A DNA stretch of 64,000 nucleotides, taken from NCBI GenBank assembly GCA_964019655.1, contig CAXHTR010000005.1:372001-436000 (forward strand), given 5' to 3'. Source of the stretch: Perkinsela sp. pyNocScin1. Lineage: Eukaryota; Euglenozoa; Kinetoplastea; Prokinetoplastida; Perkinselidae. Below, piece after piece: positions 18,783-27,700 of this stretch. Below the pieces are notes generated by a model. It was not told where the DNA came from. It saw only the letters and a program-made list of their open reading frames with translations, and did not search any database. The position numbers and the translations under genes were made by a program. Position 1 is the stretch's first letter; each line of letters begins with the position of its first letter.

Positions 18783-19634
18783 ATGGAAGCGGAGTCTAGC
18801 ACAAAAGTTGAAAGAACACTGCTGATTCACAACTGTGATAGTTCAATCACTGGAGATGAAATACGAGCGATCTTCGCGTGCATGGGTGAGATCCTGCACC
18901 TCAAAAAGCAGTTCAATGTTAAGCACAATGCCTTTTGCTGGTATCTCGAGTATGCAAATAAAGCTAGCGCTAAAGATGCGATAGAGGCGCTTCAGGGTTA
19001 CGAGCTCGTTGGAAAAGAAATGCAGATTGCCTTCGATGGCGACCATTCTGAAGATGAACCTGTCTCCCGTGCAGCCGCTGAGAGCGTCGTTGAGACTGGA
19101 ATGAGGGATTTTTTCGATTCGCTTGTTGCCTCAGACGAGTTCGCGACGATAAAAAGCATTCCAGACACGCATCAAAAGCATATTGAAGAAGCATTACGGA
19201 GCAAAGTCGATGATCATGATGAAAGAATCCATACTTTGGCTGAAAAAATAGCAAATTTTCTCGAAACAAACAGGGAAAAAACTTTTCAAAGTAAGCTTTA
19301 TGCAGATTTCAAAGAAATTGCGCCGGAGTCCACGCATCAATATATCGAGAAATCCTTGAACGATGCATACGCTGCAGAAACAGCTTTTGCAAACAGCAAT
19401 TATCTTTTTTTTGAGCAGATTCCTGAAAATTTAACGCTCGATGAATTTCGAAAAGCGTTACTCGCCGTTATTCGATGTACTACACTGAAAGTGCATGAAT
19501 GTGCAGAAAACAATGGAAGGCGAATTATTGCAGACTTTGGATGCACACAAATTAACACAAGAGTTGCAGCGCTACAGGTTCTTATAGTTGAAAACGAGTG
19601 CATTAAAATTCATGTGGCGCGGAAGAATGCTTAA
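18783..19634 (+). CDS. RRM-type RNA-binding protein
   Basis: A 283-residue protein. The N-terminal RRM (about residues 10-82) has RNP2 Leu-Leu-Ile-His-Asn-Cys and a reasonable RNP1 strand (Phe-Cys-Trp-Tyr-Leu-Glu-Tyr). A helical, acidic middle (about 90-205) precedes a second RRM-like fold at the C-terminus (about 207-280) without recognisable RNP aromatics, which may bind protein rather than RNA. The target is unknown. It is separated by about 240 bp from the preceding gene, a longer gap than usual here, in which I see no other coding sequence. Confidence 0.65.
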   Translation: MEAESSTKVERTLLIHNCDSSITGDEIRAIFACMGEILHLKKQFNVKHNAFCWYLEYANKASAKDAIEALQGYELVGKEMQIAFDGDHSEDEPVSRAAAESVVETGMRDFFDSLVASDEFATIKSIPDTHQKHIEEALRSKVDDHDERIHTLAEKIANFLETNREKTFQSKLYADFKEIAPESTHQYIEKSLNDAYAAETAFANSNYLFFEQIPENLTLDEFRKALLAVIRCTTLKVHECAENNGRRIIADFGCTQINTRVAALQVLIVENECIKIHVARKNA

Positions 19635-19740
19635 TGGTTTCTAAGCATCGGTGTGTGCAAGTGTTGTAAATTTTCTTTGGTCTCCGCTTTGACATGTAAT
19701 TACTTGACAGACCGTTTGGTATGTTTAGAATTTTCTTTCG

Positions 19741-21525
19741 ATGACCTTAAGATCGGCAATTAAGATACCCCTCAATATCCCTGATGGTGTTGAGCGCTTT
19801 TACACGAACGCGATGAAAGCGACTATCGGCAGGCTCTACGAAGCTGAAACACTCTCGTCTCGATATGTTCTCACGGGCAATTTGAAGCGCATCAATGACA
19901 CTCTTGATCGACTCGAGCAGCTTCTGCGCGATGATTTTCGTGAAGGCATCGACAAAGAGAAGGTGATGCAAACACGAAATGGAGTCCTTGGTGAGGCCTT
20001 CTTTGACCCAAAGTATCCTTTCCAGAAGATAGAGAATCTATCGTCGCGCTTGATGGCAAAAGGTGTGCTGGATTCCTTAGTGTGCCAGGATGGGACTCCC
20101 TCATCCAGAAAAAATTCGAAACAGCTTTACTCTTTGAGTCCCAAATGGAAAGCCCCTATTGCTGATCTTGTTATCGGCTGCGCAGCGTTTCCGGAAACTA
20201 GCGTCAATGCAGCGCTCGGGTGTCAAAAGCATGCAGATACAGGGCATCTCATCGGGGATTCCGGATGTGCTGGGTGCTTTCGCTCTGCCCTCCATAGGCT
20301 TGCAAGCGACGCGTTTAACCACTACTTTATGCATCGCTGCATAACATGCTCTGATACAAATGGCGTGGCGAGCAATTTCAATAGAGGAGATGCACACATT
20401 AACCTAATGAGCGCACTGGAACGCTCACCTCTCTGCAAGAGAGTGTCGCAAAAAGCACAGAAGAGGACACTCGGGTTCGGCTCGAAGAAAATGATTTCGT
20501 CAACAAACCCCTTCTTAAGTCTCCAGTCCGAATTTCTCACGTATGCTATGAATCATCTCGCGAGTGGCTGGACATGGGTCGCATACAACTTACAATCCAA
20601 TGAAATATGCGTGGTAAATACCCCAAATAACGGAAGTGTCTTGTCGTATGGCATGTGGCCGCTCGTAGCGATCGATCTTTGGGAACACGCGTTCCTTTCG
20701 CCTTCGTCTCAGAAAGATTCCTTTGAGAGCCCGAAAAGTGCGGACGCAGTCCCATGCTGGACGAGGGAATCCCGCCGTGCAAAGCAGGGGCTACCACCTC
20801 TCAGCTCGTCAAATTACACCCAGGCACAAGAGCAATTCATACGCTCGAAGAAAAAGTACATTGAAAAGTTTTGGTTACACATAGACTGGGACTTTGTGGA
20901 AGATCAAGTCAAGAAGGCTCTTGCTTGGCAGAAGAAGCACGCTGATATTCTAATTGCGCAAGATGCACGAACTCGCGATCTGTCAGTAAGCATACGTAAA
21001 CTTGAGGCTTCTCAGGCAAACGCTAATATATCGTCGCATCAAGAAGATGGACAAGAACATGATCTTGACGAGGGTGCTCTAAAGGAAACGGAAGGGCGTG
21101 ATCATGAAGATCTTGGCGAGGTACAAGGTGATGAACCATCAGTTTCCAGCGAACAACCGAAACATGAAAAATCTAGCCTCTCAGATTCGGTTGATAAAGC
21201 GATGATATCTGAGAATCTAGCTAGCGGCACCAAGCCTACCACGGTAGGTGGTGATGTTCATGCAGATGATCAAAGATCAGCTACGCAGGCAAGCACATCG
21301 GACCTTACTGAAGAGGACCTGTGGTCAGAGATTTACGAGAAGTCTTTTTCAGAGTCTGATTTTTTCAAAAATGAAAAAAATCAGACAAAGAAATCCAGCC
21401 AGCATAGCAGAGATGATGCTCTGGGAGATACTTTATTTGATTTTGAGAATGATGCAGATGCGCCAAACGAGAAACATAAAAAGTCCAGTGAGGCAGCTGA
21501 TGGGCAAGCACCAACTAAAGATTGA
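19741..21525 (+). CDS. Superoxide-dismutase-derived mitoribosomal protein (mS42/mS43 type)
   Basis: A 594-residue protein containing a divergent Fe/Mn superoxide dismutase fold. The C-terminal SOD part (about residues 262-395) keeps Ser-Gly-Trp-Thr-Trp-Val, the Asp312-x-Trp-Glu-His316 metal motif and the final Tyr-x-x-x-Phe-Trp ... Trp-Asp-Phe-Val helix. The N-terminal helical hairpin has His194 in an Asn-His-Tyr-Phe context matching the second iron ligand. The first ligand His of true SODs is not found in the first helix. Two such pseudo-SODs, mS42 and mS43, form a dimer on the small subunit of mitochondrial ribosomes. The last 190 residues are an acidic, disordered tail. A catalytic SOD is unlikely given the missing ligand and the extra length. 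Confidence 0.7.
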   Translation: MTLRSAIKIPLNIPDGVERFYTNAMKATIGRLYEAETLSSRYVLTGNLKRINDTLDRLEQLLRDDFREGIDKEKVMQTRNGVLGEAFFDPKYPFQKIENLSSRLMAKGVLDSLVCQDGTPSSRKNSKQLYSLSPKWKAPIADLVIGCAAFPETSVNAALGCQKHADTGHLIGDSGCAGCFRSALHRLASDAFNHYFMHRCITCSDTNGVASNFNRGDAHINLMSALERSPLCKRVSQKAQKRTLGFGSKKMISSTNPFLSLQSEFLTYAMNHLASGWTWVAYNLQSNEICVVNTPNNGSVLSYGMWPLVAIDLWEHAFLSPSSQKDSFESPKSADAVPCWTRESRRAKQGLPPLSSSNYTQAQEQFIRSKKKYIEKFWLHIDWDFVEDQVKKALAWQKKHADILIAQDARTRDLSVSIRKLEASQANANISSHQEDGQEHDLDEGALKETEGRDHEDLGEVQGDEPSVSSEQPKHEKSSLSDSVDKAMISENLASGTKPTTVGGDVHADDQRSATQASTSDLTEEDLWSEIYEKSFSESDFFKNEKNQTKKSSQHSRDDALGDTLFDFENDADAPNEKHKKSSEAADGQAPTKD

Positions 21526-21623
21526 GTAATTTCAGTTTCTGTGTGTACATACCTTACATAGGTAAGGGTAAAGTTTGGGAACACAGACGATGATTTGAGT
21601 GTTTAACGACTGGCCGAAAGTAT

Positions 21624-21648
21624 CACTTTATCTCCTTACTTCTTGGAG
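21624..21648 (+). promoter_or_regulatory. Candidate spliced-leader acceptor for the DEAD-box gene
   Basis: A T/C-rich stretch ends with AG at 21647-21648, eleven bases before the ATG at 21659. It falls inside the upstream extension of the frame from a GTG at 21599, which argues for the later start. An ATG at 21651, out of frame, opens a two-codon upstream ORF. Confidence 0.45.
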
Positions 21649-21658
21649 CAATGCGCTA

Positions 21659-23209
21659 ATGAACCGCAAGAGCAGGTGCCGACAGAGGCTTCAGCGTAGC
21701 TTTCGCAAATGCCTACTCAAACGTAGCCGTGCCAAAGGAGCGCGTGTCAAGATGTACCAAAAGTCATTCAACAGAGATATCCAGGCTAAATTTACGCTCA
21801 GAATGGCCCAGATCAGCCTTGGAGATATTGTGCACAAAAACTCTCACTTAAACGGAACCCATCCAGAGATGAACTGTGTATCTTTCGAAATTTTTCATAA
21901 AAAGAAAGATTCTCGACATATTGGAAACCTCCAGAGCTTCCAACAGATCAAAGCTCTCACAGCAGAGGCTGGTATACAAATACAGTTCGCCGAGACCTCT
22001 CCAATTCAGCGCGCGGCCATTCCACTTATTATGATGGGCTTTCACGTGATCGGAGTGGCGCCCACAGGTAGCGGGAAAACACTGGCATTTCTAGTCCCAA
22101 CACTTTTGAAAGTACTAGGCCGATGCTTTAAAAAGAAGAAAAGCCTATGCATTGCATTGCTGCCTTCGCGAATACTTGCGATGCAAGTTGTTCATGTTTT
22201 TCGCGATCTAGTCAATTCGAAAGAGGTTCGGTTGGTGAGCAAAGGTTTAGGTCGCGCTTTAACTGACACTCAAGTACTTTGCGCTGTTGGAGGTACTGAC
22301 AGCGCTGATACGGTAGATTCCATGGCAAAGTTTTTGCAAAGAGCACAGAGTGGCACCGGGAGCTTTTTATTCGGCACACCGGCCAAAGTGCACATGATTT
22401 TGACTAAGCGTAGCAAGGTTCGCCATGAGCTTGTGAATTGTGTCAACGAATCACTCACCACGCTTATTCTGGACGAAGTCGATAGACTCTTTGATATGGG
22501 ATGTACAGAGCAGTTTCTCGAACTGATGCAGTTCTTTCCCGATGAGACCCAAAGACTTTATTTCACTGCAACACTTCACAAAGAAATCGAAAATAATCTT
22601 TTGACCCCATTGTTTCTCGAAAACGGGGTAAAAGTGGTCGTTTCTCATGCAATTCGTTTGAGCACTTCGGTAAAGCAAAATTTTATTCTCGTAAAATCCC
22701 AAACGCATCGGCAGCAAATGCTTCATATGATGCTGGAGAAAAAGCTTGTAAAAGGTAGCCATATCAGAAAAGCAGTGGTCTTCTGTAACTCGATCAATGA
22801 AACTGAAAAGTGCTTTAGCGAATTATCGCAGAGCCCCATTCTAGCACCCATGGCACGTTTTCTCCACTCGAGCATTGACAATGCGAAGCGAGTGCAGTAC
22901 ATTCGTGATATGCACAGCGATCCTTCAGCACGAATTCTCATTGCGACGGATATCGCATCTCGAGGAATTGACATCGATACCATCGACCTCGTGGTAAACT
23001 ACTCTTTCCCATTCTCCCTTGTTGATTACATCCACCGAGGAGGGCGGACTGGTAGGGCTGATCGCACAGGTGAGATTGTGTCATTCTTAAGCGTATTAGA
23101 TAACGATGTCGTGCCTGAGATTTGTACGATGCTAGAAGAGCAAGGATCCCAAGTCCCCCCTGATTTGGCATTCCTCAGGCAAAGCTTGCGCAAACGCCAG
23201 AAGTGTTAG
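21659..23209 (+). CDS. DEAD-box RNA helicase
   Basis: A 516-residue superfamily 2 helicase. Motif I is Ala-Pro-Thr-Gly-Ser-Gly-Lys-Thr at residues 134-141. Motif II is Asp-Glu-Val-Asp (272-275), a DEVD form instead of DEAD. Motif III is Thr-Ala-Thr. In lobe two, Ala-Thr-Asp-Ile-Ala-Ser-Arg-Gly-Ile-Asp and His-Arg-Gly-Gly-Arg-Thr-Gly-Arg mark motifs V and VI. A Q motif (Pro-Ile-Gln) lies about 23 residues before motif I. The basic N-terminus (about 45 residues with many Arg/Lys) could direct it to the nucleolus or the mitochondrion. The N-flank and overall size recall Rok1/DDX52, but mitochondrial helicases are possible. All ATPase residues needed for activity are present. Confidence 0.85.
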   Translation: MNRKSRCRQRLQRSFRKCLLKRSRAKGARVKMYQKSFNRDIQAKFTLRMAQISLGDIVHKNSHLNGTHPEMNCVSFEIFHKKKDSRHIGNLQSFQQIKALTAEAGIQIQFAETSPIQRAAIPLIMMGFHVIGVAPTGSGKTLAFLVPTLLKVLGRCFKKKKSLCIALLPSRILAMQVVHVFRDLVNSKEVRLVSKGLGRALTDTQVLCAVGGTDSADTVDSMAKFLQRAQSGTGSFLFGTPAKVHMILTKRSKVRHELVNCVNESLTTLILDEVDRLFDMGCTEQFLELMQFFPDETQRLYFTATLHKEIENNLLTPLFLENGVKVVVSHAIRLSTSVKQNFILVKSQTHRQQMLHMMLEKKLVKGSHIRKAVVFCNSINETEKCFSELSQSPILAPMARFLHSSIDNAKRVQYIRDMHSDPSARILIATDIASRGIDIDTIDLVVNYSFPFSLVDYIHRGGRTGRADRTGEIVSFLSVLDNDVVPEICTMLEEQGSQVPPDLAFLRQSLRKRQKC

Positions 23210-23277
23210 TCGCTTTTATTTCCTATTTGTTGCCACTTGATGTGATGACCCACTTTATTTTTCTGTTTTAACTTGAA

Positions 23278-24666
23278 ATGCTTGTAAAGGCCTTTAAAGG
23301 GCGAATGAGTCCAAAAAGTCCCCAAGAGGCACTGCTGCGCCGCATAGCGCTTGAAAGGAGGGATTCGAATAAAAGCCTTATCACACATATCGCATCTGTA
23401 GAGCAAGACAAAGTTGCGAGAATCGCTCACATGCCGGCCGATCTTATGGTTTGGGTGCGATCACATCTGAAGCGCGACGCAGACCGACGCTTCTCCGACC
23501 GAGAAGAAAAACTCCGCCCGTGGAATGAGGCTATGCGGAGCACTGCTGGAAAAACACTCGGTAGCCATCGCTCATCTCCGACGGATACGGATGACAATTC
23601 CTTCACAATGCGAGAGTTTCCAATGTATCCTGGCGAGTACATACCGTCTGGTCATAATAGTCTAGCAACGCTGCGAGACGAGCTCACACTGGATCTCCTC
23701 GCGCAGAACATCAAAACATCCTGGATGAAAATCACAGGAGGTGAGTTCTTCCAGTCAATGCCGGAATACTACAAACGCGTCGACGGCCTTGATGAAGCGC
23801 TCCTACAGGACATTGTCGGTGCCATATATCCAAACTTGGATGTACATGACACGCGCGCGCTCATACGAAAAGTGCTCGAGACGCTTTCGACCGATAGCAA
23901 CACGGTGATTCGTGCGCTCAGCAGAACAGTTACAGCAGAGTGTCTCGGGCTTGATGACGCACCGCAGCACTACACGAACTTTCTTGAGTGGATGAGCCGC
24001 ATGATGGACACTGTAGGATTCAAAACAGAGAATGCTATTTACCAGTTCTGCAGACGAAAATTTAACGCCTACGATGTGAGACTCATGTACGAAAACTATA
24101 GCATGATGGGCAAGAATTTCCTCGATGCGGCAAAGGTCGATGGATACACGCATTACTATCTCATTATGAAGGATTACATACGAAAGCTTCACTCGAAAGA
24201 CTCCCGAGCACAAATTGGTGTGCGTATTGACCCAGTTGAGTATGACCCGAAGACAGGGTTCGCCTACGGGTGGGGCTTTCACAATGAGCTTTTCGTGTAT
24301 GCGCACATCCGTGAAAATATATCAGGGACTGGCGAGATCGTGCTGCACGGCGAGCCCGTGGCCACCTACCTCGGTGACCAGTCGTGGTGGCTCGAGTATC
24401 TTTTGCAACCGTTCGACGACGCAGGCCTCAGCTTCAAAGATTTCGACGTACAGCTAAAGGCCGAGCTTGTGCACCCTAGAGGCGACAAAAATCGACTTTG
24501 CCGCGCCGGGCGTATTGCGATCGCCATGGGCCTGACAAAGCTTATGCCAATTACGCGCATTCACCTGAAGAAGGCGGGAATGCTTTCGTTTAGCAAGCGA
24601 CGGACGTGGAATGAGAAGCCTGGCATCAAGGGTAAGAACTCGACACGGTTCTTCAAGAAGAGGTAG
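23278..24666 (+). CDS. Mitochondrial small-subunit ribosomal protein uS9m
   Basis: A 462-residue protein whose last 115 residues match ribosomal protein uS9. Seen are the strand with Phe-Asp-Val, a Gly-Arg-Ile-Ala-Ile-Ala-Met-Gly-Leu helix (the uS9 'RxGIARAL' segment), Leu-Lys-Lys-Ala-Gly-Met-Leu, an Arg-Arg-Thr-Trp-Asn-Glu-Lys-Pro-Gly turn and the terminal Phe-Phe-Lys-Lys-Arg, which in bacteria reaches the P-site tRNA. The first 345 residues are an extension seen in kinetoplastid mitoribosomal uS9m, which is also about 440-460 long. It is mostly helical. The gene follows the helicase with a 68 bp gap. Confidence 0.8.
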   Translation: MLVKAFKGRMSPKSPQEALLRRIALERRDSNKSLITHIASVEQDKVARIAHMPADLMVWVRSHLKRDADRRFSDREEKLRPWNEAMRSTAGKTLGSHRSSPTDTDDNSFTMREFPMYPGEYIPSGHNSLATLRDELTLDLLAQNIKTSWMKITGGEFFQSMPEYYKRVDGLDEALLQDIVGAIYPNLDVHDTRALIRKVLETLSTDSNTVIRALSRTVTAECLGLDDAPQHYTNFLEWMSRMMDTVGFKTENAIYQFCRRKFNAYDVRLMYENYSMMGKNFLDAAKVDGYTHYYLIMKDYIRKLHSKDSRAQIGVRIDPVEYDPKTGFAYGWGFHNELFVYAHIRENISGTGEIVLHGEPVATYLGDQSWWLEYLLQPFDDAGLSFKDFDVQLKAELVHPRGDKNRLCRAGRIAIAMGLTKLMPITRIHLKKAGMLSFSKRRTWNEKPGIKGKNSTRFFKKR

Positions 24667-24755
24667 TGTAGATTCTGTGCATGAGATCATGCGCCATTTA
24701 AGCCCATCACTCTTGTCTCTTTAATGTCGCTTTTACACCAAGACAATGCGCTTTC

Positions 24756-27700
24756 ATGGATGCGAAGCAAGAGCATGACACACAGAGCCTGGGCACAGAT
24801 TCGAACAACATGCAGACAAAAAAAGTGGTGGGCTGCGACTATTTTGACTCCCCAGAGACTCTCTTGCGCTTCCCGCCCATAGAGCATCGCTCAAAGGTTG
24901 ACATCTTTCTTGTGAATGCCCTCATCGTCCAAGAATATCGAAGTAGTCGTGTCGCAGCGCTACAAAAACGGTACAAAACGCTCCTTTACGGCGCTCGAAG
25001 GCATCTCGCTGCTACTGAAAGCTTTGTAAAGAAAGAAAAGGACGAAAAAGCAAAGGCGAATGCGTACTTTCACGGACTTGTCATGAATGCAGTCGATAGG
25101 TACTGGAGTGCGGTCCAAGCACAGATCGCAGCAGCCCAGGAAACCCAGATTCAAGATCAAAAGAAAAAAGAGCTACACGCGAAACAGGTCGCGTCCCTCG
25201 AGTACACAGAAAAAATTCTCAAAGATCGCGTCAAGTTCCAGCTCGGTGAGGGAAAAATTCCAAAACTCAAGCTTCTTGAAAACATTGGCCGCGGTCTTCG
25301 CGTCTACCAAAAGATAGGTGTTGAGTGGCTGATGTCTCTGCACGATCAGAAAATTAACGGGATCCTTGCGGACGAGATGGGCCTGGGCAAAACTATTCAA
25401 ACAATTGCCTTTCTGACTTATCTCGCGGAGCATAGGGGGGACTGGGGTTCCCATCTTGTCGTCGTCCCAATGAGCATCCTCTTGAACTGGGAGAACGAAT
25501 TTAGCCGATGGGCACCGTCTTTCAATGTTCTTTCGTACTACGGGACGGCGAAGGAGCGAGCGGAGAAGCGCAAAGGCTGGGACAAGAACATCCACTACAA
25601 CGTTGTTATTGTTTCATACAACACGCTCTTGAAAGACAAGCGCGTCTTCCGCAGGCGCCGGTGGAGCTACCTCGTCCTCGACGAGGCACACGCGATCAAG
25701 AGCTGGGAGACACAGCGGTGGCAGGTGCTTCTCGACTTCCGAACTGAGCATCGCCTCCTCCTGTCCGGCACCCCACTTCAAAACAACCCCATGGAGCTCT
25801 GGTCGCTCCTCCACTTTCTTATGCCTGATTCCATTGTCTTTGAAAGCTACGAGGACTTCAAGGCGCTCTACGGCAATCCTGTCGTGTCGCTGGACATTGT
25901 CCATCGGCTGCACCAAACGCTCAGGCCCTTCCTGCTGCGTCGACTCAAGTGCGACGTCGAAAAGCAGCTGCCGAAGAAAATTGAGAAAATTATACTGTGC
26001 CCGCTCTCGAAACGCCAGCGAACGCTCTACGACGAGTACATGGGACTGGAAGAGACGCGCAAGATTCTCGCTTCGCGCGACACGCTTAGCATTCTCGGCG
26101 TGCTCATCGCTCTGCGAAAGGTCTGCAACCATCCGAATCTCTTCCAGCCAAGGACCACGGAAAGCCCCTTTGTACTACAAAGTGCTATAGCACCAGCATT
26201 CAAATCTGCCTTTCCAGAGCTGCTCTCTATCCAAAAGGCCCAAAGTCCGGCCGAACACTGGAATACTTGCGGGAATCTGCGTCACGATCCAATTGGAATC
26301 ATGTCCATTCGCGCTGTGCAGGACAACACTGTGCCCTTTCCAGCAGAAAGCGCGCAAAGAGAGGAACGGTATGTTCCAGATTTCCTGCTGCCCTACGTCC
26401 AACGAATTGAAGCGCACTATGCAGCTGAAAGAGATGACCGCTGCCGCACTTCCGTTTCGCGCAACAAGCGATACTTGCACCAAATCACAGCATGGCCTAC
26501 ACTGGCACATGTCGAAGTGCGCAAGAAAGCGCCCTTTCCAGCGCAGCTCTTGTTGCACAAGTTTCAACGGCATGAGTCCTCTGTCTTTCAGAAAACAGTT
26601 TGGAAGTGTCTTGCTCTCGACGAGCGCGAGGCGAAATTGCCACTGCATGACCGATCCTTGGAAACGCCGCTGCGCGCTGTGGCGCAGTTCAGCATCGAGA
26701 AGCGCGTTGCCCACCCTTCCAAGGACATGCTGCAGTATGACAGCGGGAAGCTGCAAACACTCGCAGTGCTCCTGCCCAAGCTGCGGACTGAAGGGCACAA
26801 GTGCCTCATCTTCACACAATTCACAAAGGTGCTGAACATTCTCGAAGAGTTTCTCACAGCTAAAGCGATGCCGTACTTTCGGCTCGATGGGAGCACCCAC
26901 GTGCGCAAGCGCCAGCACGACGTCGACGAGTTCAACACGAATGACCGCATCTTCGCATTTATTCTGTCCACGCGGAGCGGTGGCCTCGGCCTGAACCTCG
27001 TGGGGGCAGACACGGTCATCTTCTACGACAGTGACTGGAACCCCGCGATCGATGTGCAGGCGCAGGACCGCTGCCACCGGATCGGCCAGCAGCGGGATGT
27101 AACGATCTACCGCCTCGTCTCGGAGCACACGGTCGAGGAGAAAATTTTATTGCGCGCTCGAGAGAAAAAGAAAATGAACAACATCATCATGCGCGCCGGC
27201 AACTTTCAGTCGCTGGACGCTGACAGCGTTCCCCCAACGCCGGATAACGCGTGGAAGGACTCTGTCCTCGACTTCTTCCACGAGTTCGACGAAGACTTTA
27301 CCGGCAGCGCCGCTAAAAATTCGCGCGCCTCGCAGTTCGAGAGCTGCCTCCAGCGCGTGGAGGATGAAGAAGACGCAATCATTCGTGGGCAGGAGCACGA
27401 CGCGGCGGCAGCAGAAGACGATACCCTTCTACACTTTGGAATCGCAATGCGAAAGGCGCTGACCGAGCCTCCAGTGGAAGATAGCATGCAAGAGGTAGCG
27501 ATCGACTCTGACGATTCAATGTCTCACACATTTTATATTGCGCTCGGCGCGCATACAGCCATGCACAATCTCCACGCACGGTGCTTACGCATTGGTCGCG
27601 TTGTCCGTGTTGCGCCTATAGAAGCAGGACCGCCCCAAGCACACACCTTTCTTGTCAAATTCGAGCATAGAGTCCGCGTCAGCGCCCTACAAAACGACTT

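Noticed and set aside
26175-27128. 317-residue minus-strand frame
   Set aside because: It is antisense to the helicase lobes of the SWR1-type remodeller.
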